Source: Clostridiales bacterium (lineage in GTDB: Bacteria > Bacillota > Clostridia > Oscillospirales > Ruminococcaceae). From it: a stretch of 64,000 bases of DNA. How positions within the stretch are numbered: position 1 is the stretch's first letter; each line of letters starts with the position of its first letter. Shown here one piece after another: positions 41,963 to 50,851 of this stretch. Location: assembly GCA_019423685.1 (NCBI GenBank), contig JAHZAY010000002.1:57942-121941 (forward strand). The letters run 5' to 3'. The notes beneath the pieces are model-generated. The model did not search any database. It saw only the letters and a program-made list of their open reading frames with translations, and was not told where the DNA came from. Both the position numbers and the translations under genes were made by a program.

Positions 41963-42255
41963 TGAAAACTGCACACGATATCATCCTGAAGCCTGTTATC
42001 ACTGAGGCTAGCATGCAGGGCATTGCAAACAAAAAGTACACCTTTAAAGTTGCAAAAGACGCAAACAAGATCGAAATCGCAAAAGCAGTTGCAGAACTGT
42101 TTGGCGTAAAAGTTGCTAAAGTTAACACCATGAACGTTAACGGCAGATACAGACGCCAGGGCATGCATGCAGGTTACACCGCTGACTGGAAGAAAGCAAT
42201 CGTAACCCTGACCGAAGACTCCAAGACAATCGAGTTCTTCGATTCTATGATGTAA
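41962..42255 (+). CDS. rplW: 50S ribosomal protein L23
   Basis: A 97-aa protein near the exit of the polypeptide tunnel, the docking site for signal recognition particle and trigger factor. Core KPVITEASMQGIANKKYTFKVAKDANKIEIAKAVAELFGVKVAKVNTM. Coupled to rplD by TAATG. Confidence 0.97.
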   Translation: MKTAHDIILKPVITEASMQGIANKKYTFKVAKDANKIEIAKAVAELFGVKVAKVNTMNVNGRYRRQGMHAGYTADWKKAIVTLTEDSKTIEFFDSMM

Positions 42256-42343
42256 TTGCCCGAAGGATAAACCCAAAAAGGTTTGTCCTTCCAAGTATGG
42301 GATCTGACTCAGTCCCGCAAAAATTCATGAGGAGAGTGAAACC

Positions 42344-43177
42344 ATGGCTATTAAAACATATAAGCCAACGACAGCTGCTAGACGTCAGATGACAACAACT
42401 GACTTCTCCGAACTGTCCAAGGTTGCTCCTGAAAGAAGCCTTCTGGCTCCACTGAAAAAGAATTCAGGACGTAACAGCTACGGTCGCATCACTGTTCGCC
42501 ATCGTGGTGGCGGTAACAGAAGAAAATACCGTATCATCGACTTCAAACGTAACAAAGTAGATATGCCTGCAACTGTACTCACCCTCGAGTACGATCCAAA
42601 CCGCTCCGCTCACATCGCTCTGGTTCAGTACGAAGACGGCGAGAAGAGATACATCCTCGCTCCAAACGGCCTGAAAGTTGGCGACGTAATCGAATCCGGC
42701 GAGCATGCAGACATCAAGACCGGTAACGCACTGCCTCTGGCAAACATTCCGGTTGGTACCTTCATCCACAACGTTGAGCTTTACCCAGGCAAGGGCGCAC
42801 AGCTTGCTCGTGCAGCTGGTATCATGGCTCAGCTGATGGCAAAAGAAGGTAACCTCGCACTGATCAGACTTCCATCCGGTGAGCTGAGAAACGTTCCAGT
42901 AAACTGCATGGCAACTGTTGGTCAGGTAGGTAACATCGATCACGAAAACGTATCTATTGGTAAAGCTGGCCGTAAACGCCACATGGGTTGGAGACCTACC
43001 GTTCGCGGTTCCGTTATGAACCCATGCGACCATCCACACGGTGGTGGTGAAGGTAAATCCCCAGTTGGCCGTCCAGGCCCAGTTACTCCTTGGGGCAAAC
43101 CTGCTCTTGGCTATAAGACCAGAAAGAAGAGCAACCGCTCCGACAAGTACATTGTCAAACGCCGCAACGACAAGTAA
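42344..43177 (+). CDS. rplB: 50S ribosomal protein L2
   Basis: The 277-aa protein is needed for subunit association and peptidyl transferase. The conserved C-terminal block RGSVMNPCDHPHGGGEGKSPVG with the catalytic-centre His is intact. An 88-nt gap precedes it, with GAGGAGAG before the ATG. Confidence 0.98.
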   Translation: MAIKTYKPTTAARRQMTTTDFSELSKVAPERSLLAPLKKNSGRNSYGRITVRHRGGGNRRKYRIIDFKRNKVDMPATVLTLEYDPNRSAHIALVQYEDGEKRYILAPNGLKVGDVIESGEHADIKTGNALPLANIPVGTFIHNVELYPGKGAQLARAAGIMAQLMAKEGNLALIRLPSGELRNVPVNCMATVGQVGNIDHENVSIGKAGRKRHMGWRPTVRGSVMNPCDHPHGGGEGKSPVGRPGPVTPWGKPALGYKTRKKSNRSDKYIVKRRNDK

Positions 43178-43201
43178 TGCAGGCTGAAAGGAGACGAACT
43201 A

Positions 43202-43474
43202 ATGGGTAGAAGTATTAAAAAGGGACCTTTTGTACAGCCTGTACTGCTCAAAAGGGTAAAGGAAATGAACGCTGCTGGTGAAAAGAGAGTGCTCAAAACC
43301 TGGAGCCGTTCTTCCACAATTTTCCCTGATTTCGTTGGACATACATTCGCAGTTCATGATGGTCGCAAACATGTTCCGGTATATGTAACCGAGGATATGG
43401 TTGGACACAAGCTGGGAGAATTTGCTCCTACAAGAACCTATAGAGGCCACGCTGGCGCTAAAAAAACTAAGTAA
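43202..43474 (+). CDS. rpsS: 30S ribosomal protein S19
   Basis: A 90-aa protein of the 30S head that contacts S13 and the decoding-site tRNA. Conserved GRSIKKGPFVQPVLLKRV, IFPDFVGHTFAVHDGRKHVPVYVTEDMVGHKLGEFAPTRTYRGH split over the chain. Confidence 0.97.
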   Translation: MGRSIKKGPFVQPVLLKRVKEMNAAGEKRVLKTWSRSSTIFPDFVGHTFAVHDGRKHVPVYVTEDMVGHKLGEFAPTRTYRGHAGAKKTK

Positions 43475-43499
43475 GCAAAGGCCGAGAGGAGGATAACAA

Positions 43500-43835
43500 A
43501 TGGAAGCAAGGGCTTACCTGAAATATGCCCGTATTGCACCACGTAAAGTGCAGATCGTGCTTGATCTGATCAGAAACAAGCCGACAAAATTAGCTTTGGC
43601 TATTCTGAAGCACACTCCAAAGGCCGCATGCGAGCCAGTTGAGAAGCTTCTGAAATCCGCAATCGCTAACGCAGAAAACAACCACAACATGGACGTAAAC
43701 AACCTCTATGTTGCAGAGTGCTTCGTTGGCGAAGGCCCAACTCTCAAGAGAGTTAGACCAAGAGCACAGGGCAGAGCATTTAGAGTATTCAAGAGAACAT
43801 CCAACATCACAATCGTTCTCAAAGAGAAGGAATAG
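43500..43835 (+). CDS. rplV: 50S ribosomal protein L22
   Basis: A 111-aa protein with a long beta-hairpin lining the tunnel near L4 (the tip LKRVRPRAQGRAFRVFKRTSN is a site of erythromycin resistance mutations in other bacteria). Standard length. Confidence 0.97.
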   Translation: MEARAYLKYARIAPRKVQIVLDLIRNKPTKLALAILKHTPKAACEPVEKLLKSAIANAENNHNMDVNNLYVAECFVGEGPTLKRVRPRAQGRAFRVFKRTSNITIVLKEKE

Positions 43836-43854
43836 CCAAAGGAGGAGGTAAACT

Positions 43855-44541
43855 ATGGGACAAAAGGTTAATCCACACGGCATTCGTGTCGGTGTCATCA
43901 AAGATTGGGATTCCCGCTGGTTTGCTAAGGACGACGCTTTTGGCGATATCCTGGTAGAGGACTACAATCTGCGTAAGTTCCTGAAAAACAGCCTGCAGCT
44001 GGCAGGTGTACCACGCATCGAGATCGAGCGTGACGCAACCAAAGTAAGAATCCACATCCACTGCGCAAAACCAGGTATGGTTATCGGTAAAGGCGGCGCT
44101 GAAATCGAAAAGCTCCGTGCACAGTGTGAAAAAATCATCAACAAGAACAGAGAAGTACCTGCAAAGGTATTCATCAACATTGTTGAAGTTAAGCAGCCAG
44201 ACAAAAACGCACAGCTCGTTGCAGAAAACATTGCTTCCCAGCTGGAAAGACGTATCTCTTTCCGCCGCGCAATGAAACAGTGCATCGGCCGTACCATGAA
44301 ACTGGGTGCACAGGGTATCAAAGTTCAGGTTTCCGGCCGTCTGGGCGGAGCTGAAATCGCTAGAAGCGAACATTACCATGAAGGAACCATTCCGCTGCAG
44401 ACACTGCGTGCTGACATCGACTATGGTTTCGCAGAAGCAAACACCACTTACGGCAAAATCGGCGTTAAAGTCTGGATTTACGCTGGAGAAGTTCTCCAGG
44501 CAGTAAAGAGACAGCCTCGTAAGGAAGGAGGCAAAAACTAA
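43855..44541 (+). CDS. rpsC: 30S ribosomal protein S3
   Basis: A 228-aa protein with the KH domain (GMVIGKGGAEIEKLR, about residues 77-91) and a C-terminal domain forming part of the mRNA entry channel. Short C-terminal tail relative to E. coli. Its last base is shared with the rplP start (ACTAATGC). Confidence 0.97.
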   Translation: MGQKVNPHGIRVGVIKDWDSRWFAKDDAFGDILVEDYNLRKFLKNSLQLAGVPRIEIERDATKVRIHIHCAKPGMVIGKGGAEIEKLRAQCEKIINKNREVPAKVFINIVEVKQPDKNAQLVAENIASQLERRISFRRAMKQCIGRTMKLGAQGIKVQVSGRLGGAEIARSEHYHEGTIPLQTLRADIDYGFAEANTTYGKIGVKVWIYAGEVLQAVKRQPRKEGGKN

Positions 44542-44966
44542 TGCTTCTCCCGAAAAGAGTTAAATACCGCAGACAGCACAGAGGCCGCATGAAAGGCGCA
44601 GCTCACAAGGGCAACTATGTTGCTTACGGTGATTTTGGTCTGCAGGCACTGGAACCATCCTGGATCACTTCCAACCAGATCGAAGCAGCTCGTATTGCTA
44701 TGACCCGTTACATCAAACGTGGTGGTCAGGTTTGGATCAAGATCTTCCCACATAAACCAATCACAGAAAAACCTGCTGAAACTCGAATGGGTTCCGGTAA
44801 AGGTAGCCCAGAGTACTGGGTAGCAGTTGTTAAACCAGGCACCGTAATGTTCGAAATCGGTGGCGTATCCGAAGAGCTTGCTCGTGAGGCTATGCGTCTG
44901 GCTATGTACAAACTGCCAGTTAAGTGCAAATTCATCAAGAAAGAAGTAAAGGAGTGTGAAAAGTAA
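44541..44966 (+). CDS. rplP: 50S ribosomal protein L16
   Basis: A 141-aa protein at the A-site side of 50S. Begins MLLPKRVKYRRQHRGRMKG and contains the GGQVWIKIFPHKPITEKPAETRMGSGKG segment (in parts) with Arg 81-type hydroxylation site of other species. One-base overlaps on both sides indicate translational coupling. Confidence 0.97.
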   Translation: MLLPKRVKYRRQHRGRMKGAAHKGNYVAYGDFGLQALEPSWITSNQIEAARIAMTRYIKRGGQVWIKIFPHKPITEKPAETRMGSGKGSPEYWVAVVKPGTVMFEIGGVSEELAREAMRLAMYKLPVKCKFIKKEVKECEK

Positions 44967-45166
44967 TGAAAGCTGTTGAGATCAGAAACTTGTCCGAAAA
45001 AGAACTTTCCGAGAAGCTTGTAGACTTGAAAGCTGAGCTTTTCCACCTTCGCTTCCAGCACGCAATTAACCAGCTTGAGAATCCGAAGAGAATTAAGGCT
45101 GTCAAAAAAGACATTGCCAGAATTTCCACGATTATCAAGGAAAATGCAATGAAGAACGTGCAGTAA
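44966..45166 (+). CDS. rpmC: 50S ribosomal protein L29
   Basis: A 66-aa helical protein at the tunnel exit: IRNLSEKELSEKLVDLKAELFHLRFQHAINQLENPKRIKAVKKDIARI. Coupled to rplP by one-base overlap. Confidence 0.96.
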   Translation: MKAVEIRNLSEKELSEKLVDLKAELFHLRFQHAINQLENPKRIKAVKKDIARISTIIKENAMKNVQ

Positions 45167-45187
45167 TTCTTGGAAGGAGGACGCAAG

Positions 45188-45445
45188 GTGGACGAAAGAA
45201 ACCTTAGAAAAACAAGGGTCGGCACCGTTGTCAGCAACAAAATGGACAAAACTGTTGTCGTTGCAATCAAAGATAACGTAAAACACCCTCTTTACAATAA
45301 AATCATGAAACGTACCGTAACATTCAAAGCTCATGACGAAGAAAACGCATGCGGCATTGGCGACAAGGTACAGGTTATGGAGACTCGCCCTCTGTCCAAA
45401 GACAAACATTGGAGAGTTGTCGAAATAATCGAAAAAGCAAAATAA
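45188..45445 (+). CDS. rpsQ: 30S ribosomal protein S17
   Basis: An 85-aa OB-fold primary 16S-binding protein: RKTRVGTVVSNKMDKTVVVAIKD, HPLYNKIMKRTVTFKAHDEEN, ETRPLSKDKHWRVVEIIEKA. GTG at 45188 is preferred since AAGGAGGACG lies upstream; the TTG at 45170 would place the site inside the gene. Confidence 0.96.
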   Translation: MDERNLRKTRVGTVVSNKMDKTVVVAIKDNVKHPLYNKIMKRTVTFKAHDEENACGIGDKVQVMETRPLSKDKHWRVVEIIEKAK

Positions 45446-45516
45446 TTTAAGATTATCTTGCAAGTGTTTTCTGATAGAATATTTGATTCAGTACAACCGA
45501 AAGGAGGGGACGCACT

Positions 45517-45885
45517 GTGATACAGATGCAGACCTATCTGAAAGTTGCCGACAATACCGGAGCTAAAGAACTCATGTGCATCCGTGTTCTGGGAGGCTCC
45601 AGACGCAGATATGCAAACATCGGCGATGTCGTTGTTGCTTCCGTTAAAAAAGCTGCTCCAGGCGGTATGGTTAAAAAAGGCGACGTTGTTAAAGCAGTTA
45701 TCGTTCGTTCCGTTAAAGGTGTAAGACGTGAAGACGGCACTTACATCCGTTTCGACGAGAACGCAGCTGTTATTGTTAAAGAAGATAAAAATCCAAGGGG
45801 CACACGTATTTTTGGCCCAGTGGCGAGAGAACTGAGAGATAAAGATTACCTCAAGATTCTCAGCCTCGCCCCAGAGGTTCTGTAG
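45517..45885 (+). CDS. rplN: 50S ribosomal protein L14
   Basis: A 122-aa protein binding at the intersubunit bridge and the landing site of silencing factor RsfS. MIQMQTYLKVADNTGAKELMCIRVLGGSRRRYANIGDVVVASVKKA and RIFGPVARELRDKDYLKILSLAPEVL. GTG start; AAAGGAGGGG upstream. Confidence 0.97.
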   Translation: MIQMQTYLKVADNTGAKELMCIRVLGGSRRRYANIGDVVVASVKKAAPGGMVKKGDVVKAVIVRSVKGVRREDGTYIRFDENAAVIVKEDKNPRGTRIFGPVARELRDKDYLKILSLAPEVL

Positions 45886-45897
45886 GAGGTGCTCAAG

Positions 45898-46218
45898 ATG
45901 AACGTACACGTTAAAACAGGCGACACCGTTGTTATCCTGTCCGGTAAAGACAAGGGTAAAAAAGGCAAGGTTTTGGCGGTAAGCCCAAAAGAAGGCAAAG
46001 TCATCGTTGAAGGCTGCAACATGATCAAAAAACATGTTAAACCTCGTCGTATGGGTGAGCAGGGCGGTATCGTTGACGCTGAAGGCGCAATGTATTCTTC
46101 CAAAGTAATGCTCGTTTGCCCAAAATGTGGCAAGCCAACAAGAGTTGCTCATAAGATCCTGGCCGACGGCACAAAAGCACGCCTTTGCAAAAACGAAGGT
46201 TGTGGCGAAACATTCTAA
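45898..46218 (+). CDS. rplX: 50S ribosomal protein L24
   Basis: A 106-aa assembly initiator with KOW motif (VVILSGKDKGKKGKVLAV) and a C-terminal segment that holds two C-x2-C pairs (VCPKCGKPTR and CKNEGCGETF), probably a zinc site in L24s of this lineage. ATG at 45898 follows AGGAGGTG. Confidence 0.96.
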   Translation: MNVHVKTGDTVVILSGKDKGKKGKVLAVSPKEGKVIVEGCNMIKKHVKPRRMGEQGGIVDAEGAMYSSKVMLVCPKCGKPTRVAHKILADGTKARLCKNEGCGETF

Positions 46219-46233
46219 TTAGGAGGAGAAAAC

Positions 46234-46773
46234 ATGGCAAAGCTTAAAGAGACCTATGTTAATGATATAGCACCAGCTTTGTTTAAAAAGTTTGGCTATA
46301 AAAGCGTCATGCAGATTCCTAAGCTGGATAAGGTAGTCGTAAACGTTGGCTGTGGCGAGGCTAGAGACAACCATAAGATTATCGATGCAATCATGACAGA
46401 CCTGGCTACTATCACTGGTCAGAAAGCTGTTCCTTGTGCAGCAAAGAAATCCGTTGCGAACTTCAAACTTCGTGAAGGCATGGTTATCGGCGCTAAAGTA
46501 ACACTCAGAGGCGACACAATGTACGAGTTTGTTGACAGACTCTTCAACATCGCTCTCCCACGTGTAAGAGACTTCAGAGGAATCAATCCAAACGGTTTTG
46601 ACGGCCGCGGCAACTACAGCCTGGGTCTGAAAGAACAGTTGATCTTCCCTGAGATCGAGTACGATAAAATCGACAAAGTTCGCGGTATGGACATCGCATT
46701 CGTAACAACCGCAACAACAGACGAGGAATCCCGCGAGCTGCTCAAACTCATGGGCGCTCCGTTCGCGAAGTAA
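46234..46773 (+). CDS. rplE: 50S ribosomal protein L5
   Basis: A 179-aa 5S rRNA-binding protein contacting the P-site tRNA. Blocks YKSVMQIPKLDKVVVNVGCGEA, KSVANFKLREGMVIGAKVTLRG and LPRVRDFRGINPNGFDGRGNYSLGLKEQ. Confidence 0.97.
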   Translation: MAKLKETYVNDIAPALFKKFGYKSVMQIPKLDKVVVNVGCGEARDNHKIIDAIMTDLATITGQKAVPCAAKKSVANFKLREGMVIGAKVTLRGDTMYEFVDRLFNIALPRVRDFRGINPNGFDGRGNYSLGLKEQLIFPEIEYDKIDKVRGMDIAFVTTATTDEESRELLKLMGAPFAK

Positions 46774-46788
46774 GGAGGAAAAGGTTCA

Positions 46789-46974
46789 GTGGCTAAAACA
46801 TCGAAAAAAGTAAGTCAGGCAAGAACACCTAAATTCTCTACTCGCGCATATAATAGATGTAAAATCTGCGGCAGACCACACGCATATCTTCGCAAATTCG
46901 GCATTTGCAGAATTTGCTTCAGAGAACTGGCATACAAAGGTCAGATCCCTGGCGTGAAAAAGGCGAGCTGGTAA
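46789..46974 (+). CDS. rpsZ: 30S ribosomal protein S14, type Z
   Basis: A 61-aa zinc-ribbon form of S14: C-x2-C in RCKICGRPHAYLRKF and C-x2-C in GICRICFREL. GTG start. It is the form expected in Firmicutes spc operons and lies at the usual place between L5 and S8. Confidence 0.96.
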   Translation: MAKTSKKVSQARTPKFSTRAYNRCKICGRPHAYLRKFGICRICFRELAYKGQIPGVKKASW

Positions 46975-46998
46975 GCACGAGCAAAGGAGGTTGACGTC

Positions 46999-47397
46999 AT
47001 GCAAATTACTGATAAAATCGCTGATATGCTGACTCGTATCAGAAACGCAAACGCAGCGAAACATGACACGGTTGATGTACCATCTTCCAACATGAAAAAA
47101 GCAATTGCACAGATTCTCCTGGATGAAGGATACATCAAGAGCTTCCAGATTGTAGACGATGGTAAACAGGGTATCATTAGAATCACCCTTAAATACGGTC
47201 TGGGCAAAGAGCCTGTTATCACAGGTCTGCGTAGAGTATCCAAACCGGGACTGCGCATTTACACCAGCTGCAAGGAAATGCCTAAAGTTATGAATGGCAT
47301 GGGTATCGCAATCATGTCCACACCTAAGGGCATCATGACCGACAGACAGGCTCGCGTAGAGAATGTCGGCGGCGAAGTCCTTGCATTTGTTTGGTAA
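46999..47397 (+). CDS. rpsH: 30S ribosomal protein S8
   Basis: A 132-aa primary 16S rRNA-binding protein and, in E. coli, the translational repressor of the spc operon. DKIADMLTRIRNANAAKHDTVDVPSSNMKKAIA and the terminal ARVENVGGEVLAFVW. The end overlaps the RBS of rplF. Confidence 0.97.
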   Translation: MQITDKIADMLTRIRNANAAKHDTVDVPSSNMKKAIAQILLDEGYIKSFQIVDDGKQGIIRITLKYGLGKEPVITGLRRVSKPGLRIYTSCKEMPKVMNGMGIAIMSTPKGIMTDRQARVENVGGEVLAFVW

Positions 47398-47411
47398 GGA
47401 GGTGCACAAGA

Positions 47412-47954
47412 ATGTCTCGAATTGGTAGAAAACCTGTAGCTATTCCTGCAGGCGTTGAGGTATCCCTCGACGGTCAGACTCTGACTGTTAAAGGTCCAAA
47501 AGGAACTCTGACAAAAACATTCCACAACAGAATGAACATCGCAGTTGAGAACAACGAAATCGTTGTTACAAGACCAAGCGACGTGAAAGAAGACAGAAGC
47601 TTACACGGCCTTACAAGAACACTGATCTCCAACATGGTAGAAGGTGTTACAAACGGCTTCAAAAAAGAACTGGAAATCAACGGTGTTGGTTACAGAGCTT
47701 CTAAAGAAGGCAAAAACCTCGTTATGATCCTCGGTTACTCCCATAAAGTAATTATGCCGGAAATCGAAGGTATCAGCATCGAGGTACCAGGTCCTAACAA
47801 GATCATTGTTAGCGGTCCGGACAAACAGGTCGTAGGTCAGTTTGCAGCTAAGATTCGTGAAAAACGTAAACCAGAGCCATACAAGGGCAAAGGTATTAAG
47901 TATATTGACGAAGTTATCATCCGCAAGGAAGGTAAAGCTGGTAAAGGTAAATAA
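47412..47954 (+). CDS. rplF: 50S ribosomal protein L6
   Basis: A 180-aa two-domain protein near the sarcin-ricin loop. SRIGRKPVAIPAGVEVSLDGQTLTVKGPKGTL, then C-terminal VSGPDKQVVGQFAAKIREKRKPEPYKGKGIKYIDEVIIRKEGK. The ATG at 47412 follows AAGGAGGTG; the longer frame starts in rpsH. Confidence 0.97.
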   Translation: MSRIGRKPVAIPAGVEVSLDGQTLTVKGPKGTLTKTFHNRMNIAVENNEIVVTRPSDVKEDRSLHGLTRTLISNMVEGVTNGFKKELEINGVGYRASKEGKNLVMILGYSHKVIMPEIEGISIEVPGPNKIIVSGPDKQVVGQFAAKIREKRKPEPYKGKGIKYIDEVIIRKEGKAGKGK

Positions 47955-47973
47955 TTAAAGGGAGTGAATCGAA

Positions 47974-48333
47974 ATGGTGAAAAAGCTTGATAGCAATGCT
48001 GCTCGACTCAAGAGACACAAAAGAGTCAGAGCAAAAATCAGTGGCACACCTGAGCGTCCACGCCTCAACGTATTCCGCTCCGCAAAACATATCTATGCCC
48101 AGATTATTGATGATGTTACCGGAACAACTCTGGTAAGCGCATCTTCGATGGATAAAGGTTTTGAAGGTTTTGGCGGTAACAAGGAAGCAGCTGGCAAAGT
48201 TGGTAAAAACATTGCGAGCAAAGCTCTCGAGAAGGGTATTTCCGAGGTTGTATTCGACCGCAGCGGTTACATCTATCATGGTCGTGTAAAAGAGCTGGCT
48301 GAAGCAGCCCGCGAAGGCGGCCTCAAATTCTAA
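47974..48333 (+). CDS. rplR: 50S ribosomal protein L18
   Basis: A 119-aa 5S rRNA-binding protein: RLKRHKRVRAKISGTPERPRLNVFRSAKHIYAQIIDD and GRVKELAEAAREGGLKF. Confidence 0.96.
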   Translation: MVKKLDSNAARLKRHKRVRAKISGTPERPRLNVFRSAKHIYAQIIDDVTGTTLVSASSMDKGFEGFGGNKEAAGKVGKNIASKALEKGISEVVFDRSGYIYHGRVKELAEAAREGGLKF

Positions 48334-48348
48334 CGAGGAGGGATACTT

Positions 48349-48849
48349 TTGACTCGCATTGACGCTTCTACACTTGAACTGAGTGAGAAAGTAGTAGCCA
48401 TCAACCGTGTAGCGAAAACGGTTAAGGGCGGCCGTGTCATGAAGTTTGCAGCGCTGGTAGTTGTCGGCGACGGCAACGGCATCGTTGGCTTCGGCACAGG
48501 CAAGTCCGCAGAGGTACCGGACGCAATCAGAAAAGGTATCGAGGACGCAAAGAAAAACCTGATCAGAGTTTCTCTGAAAGGCACCACAATTCCGCACGAG
48601 ATCATCGGTGAGTTTGGCGCAGGCCGCGTACTGATGAAACCGGCTCCGCAAGGTACTGGCGTTATCGCCGGCGGTCCTGTTCGTGCTGTACTGGAAGTTG
48701 TTGGCATCAAGGACATCCGTACAAAGTGCCTGCGCTCCAACAACCCAACCAACGTCGTAAACGCGACCGTTCGTGGTTTGGCAGCGCTGAGAAATGCGGA
48801 AGAAGTTGCCGCAATCCGCGGTAAATCCGTAAAAGAAATTCTTGGATAG
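48349..48849 (+). CDS. rpsE: 30S ribosomal protein S5
   Basis: A 166-aa protein of the decoding region and mRNA helicase ring. TTG start at 48349, with GAGGAGGG upstream. Core VNRVAKTVKGGRVMKFAALVVVGDG (as INRVAKTVKGGRVMKFAALV) and PVRAVLEVVGIKDIRTKCLRSNNPTNVVNATVRGLAALR. Confidence 0.96.
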   Translation: MTRIDASTLELSEKVVAINRVAKTVKGGRVMKFAALVVVGDGNGIVGFGTGKSAEVPDAIRKGIEDAKKNLIRVSLKGTTIPHEIIGEFGAGRVLMKPAPQGTGVIAGGPVRAVLEVVGIKDIRTKCLRSNNPTNVVNATVRGLAALRNAEEVAAIRGKSVKEILG

Positions 48850-48862
48850 GGAGGAAGCAACC

Positions 48863-49042
48863 ATGGCAAACCTGAAAATCAAATTGGTTCGCGGCTTTCA
48901 GGGCCGCAAGGATGACCAGATTGCTACCGCTCATTCCCTTGGACTGAGAAAGATCGGCAACGAGGTTATCCAGCCGGATAACGCAGCCACCAAAGGCAAA
49001 ATCAAGAAGATTTCCCACCTCGTAGAGGTAACCGAAGCTTAA
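48863..49042 (+). CDS. rpmD: 50S ribosomal protein L30
   Basis: A 59-aa protein: LKIKLVRGFQGRKDDQIATAHSLGLRKIGNEVIQPDNAATKGKIKKISHLVEV. The ATG at 48863 follows GGGAGGAAG. Short bacterial form. Confidence 0.95.
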   Translation: MANLKIKLVRGFQGRKDDQIATAHSLGLRKIGNEVIQPDNAATKGKIKKISHLVEVTEA

Positions 49043-49062
49043 CACAGAGGAGGTGCAGCACA

Positions 49063-49503
49063 ATGAAATTGCACGAACTTTCTCCGGCTCCCGGCTCTAC
49101 CAAAAAAGCCTTTCGCGTAGGCAGAGGTGCGGGTTCCGGTAATGGTAAAACAGCAGGCAAAGGACACAAGGGTCAGAAAGCCCGCTCTGGCGGCGGCGTA
49201 CGCCCAGGTTTTGAGGGCGGCCAGATGCCACTCCAGAGACGTATTCCTAAGAGAGGCTTCAACAATATCTTTGCAAAACACTTCGCGACCGTCAATGTAA
49301 GCGATCTGGAGCGCTTTGACAACGATACCGTTGTTACCGAGGAGCTTCTCGTGCAGACCGGCCTGGTTAAAAAGGCGCTGGACGGCGTCAAAATTTTGGG
49401 CAATGGCGATCTGAGCAAAAAGCTCACCGTGAATGCTACAGCATTCTCCGCCTCCGCCAAAGAAAAAATTGAAAAGGCAGGCGGAAAGGCTGAGGTGATC
49501 TAG
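49063..49503 (+). CDS. rplO: 50S ribosomal protein L15
   Basis: A 146-aa protein: MKLHELSPAPGSTKKAFRVGRGAGSGNGKTAGKGHKGQKARSGGG and the typical glycine-rich N-terminal extension. It is followed after 1 nt by secY. Confidence 0.96.
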   Translation: MKLHELSPAPGSTKKAFRVGRGAGSGNGKTAGKGHKGQKARSGGGVRPGFEGGQMPLQRRIPKRGFNNIFAKHFATVNVSDLERFDNDTVVTEELLVQTGLVKKALDGVKILGNGDLSKKLTVNATAFSASAKEKIEKAGGKAEVI

Positions 49504-49504
49504 G

Positions 49505-50824
49505 ATGCTTGAAACCCTCAAAAATGCCTGGAAATTGCCTGACCTGAAAAGAAGAATCTGCTACACCCTGATGATCATCGTCATCTTCCGTTTTGGCGCG
49601 GCTCTGCCGGTGCCATTCCTGGATGCTTCGGTGATGCAGGGATTTGGAGATGGCAACCTGTTGGGCTTCTTAAATATGCTCACTGGTGGTGCGTTCCAGA
49701 ATGCAACCCTGTTCGCACTGTCCATCTCTCCATATATCACAGCAACCATCGTGGTTCAGCTGCTTGCCGTCGCCATCCCAGCTCTTGAGCAGATGTCGAA
49801 GGAAGGCGCAGAGGGCCGCAAGAGACTCAACAAAATTTCCCGTTATGTCACAATCGCCCTGGCACTCATCCAGTCTTTTGCATATTACAGAATGCTGGAC
49901 AGCCGCGGTGCGGTAGCAGATGGCGGAAACGCCTTCGGCAATGTGCTTATCTGTGTGACCATTGTTGCGATGTTCACCGCTGGCGCAATGATCTGCGTAT
50001 GGCTGGGCGAACAGATCGACGATAAGGGAATCGGCAACGGCATCTCGATGATCCTGTTTGCTGGTATCGTTTCCAGAGGATCTTCGGTTGTTGTCATGAT
50101 GTGGCAGTATCTGGTCCTGGGTTACCAGACCCTGGTTGCGGGTTCCACCGCTTCTGGTCTGCGTTACCTGATTGGCGTTCCAGCGCTGGTAGTGATCTTT
50201 GTCATCCTGGTTGGCTTTATCGTCCTGATGACCAAAGCCGAGCGCAGAATCCCGATCCAGTATGCGAAGCGCGTTGTTGGCCGCAAGATGTATGGCGGAC
50301 AGTCCAGCTACATCCCAGTCAACGTCAACATGTCCGGCGTTATGCCGATCATCTTCGCAAGCTCCCTGATGGCCATTCCTGGTACCATTGCGGCGTTCAT
50401 TCAGCCGGAAGAGGGCAGCTTCTGGGCGAGCTTCTTACAGATCTTTAACTACAACAGTGGTTTTTACGCATTTTTGTATTTCATCCTGATCATTGCCTTT
50501 GCGTATTTCTATGTTGCCATCCAGTACAATCCTGTTGAGATGGCCAACAACCTCAGAAAGAACAACGGCGCAATCCCAGGCATCCGTCCTGGTAAACCAA
50601 CTTCAGACTTTATCGCCAGAATCATTTCCAAGGTTACACTGCTTGGCGCTATGTTCTGTGCGGTAGTCGCAATCCTTCCAATCGGCATCGCTGCTCTGAC
50701 TCAAATTCAGGGTGTGTCGCTGGGAGGTACCACCATCATCATTATCGTCGGCGTTGCACTGGATACAGTAAAACAGCTGGAATCTGAAATGATGATGCGT
50801 CACTATAAAGGTTTCCTGGAATAA
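49505..50824 (+). CDS. secY: Preprotein translocase subunit SecY
   Basis: The 439-aa, ten-helix core channel of the Sec translocon. Markers: DLKRRICYTLMIIVIFRFGAALPVP, GGAFQNATLFALSISPYITATIVVQLL and the C-terminal region RPGKPTSDFI. Located after rplO as in the spc operon, 1 nt apart, so translation is probably coupled. It exports proteins such as the surface protein at the end of the window. Confidence 0.97.
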   Translation: MLETLKNAWKLPDLKRRICYTLMIIVIFRFGAALPVPFLDASVMQGFGDGNLLGFLNMLTGGAFQNATLFALSISPYITATIVVQLLAVAIPALEQMSKEGAEGRKRLNKISRYVTIALALIQSFAYYRMLDSRGAVADGGNAFGNVLICVTIVAMFTAGAMICVWLGEQIDDKGIGNGISMILFAGIVSRGSSVVVMMWQYLVLGYQTLVAGSTASGLRYLIGVPALVVIFVILVGFIVLMTKAERRIPIQYAKRVVGRKMYGGQSSYIPVNVNMSGVMPIIFASSLMAIPGTIAAFIQPEEGSFWASFLQIFNYNSGFYAFLYFILIIAFAYFYVAIQYNPVEMANNLRKNNGAIPGIRPGKPTSDFIARIISKVTLLGAMFCAVVAILPIGIAALTQIQGVSLGGTTIIIIVGVALDTVKQLESEMMMRHYKGFLE

Positions 50825-50851
50825 TTTGTTTCCAGAAAGGGGATCTGTCCT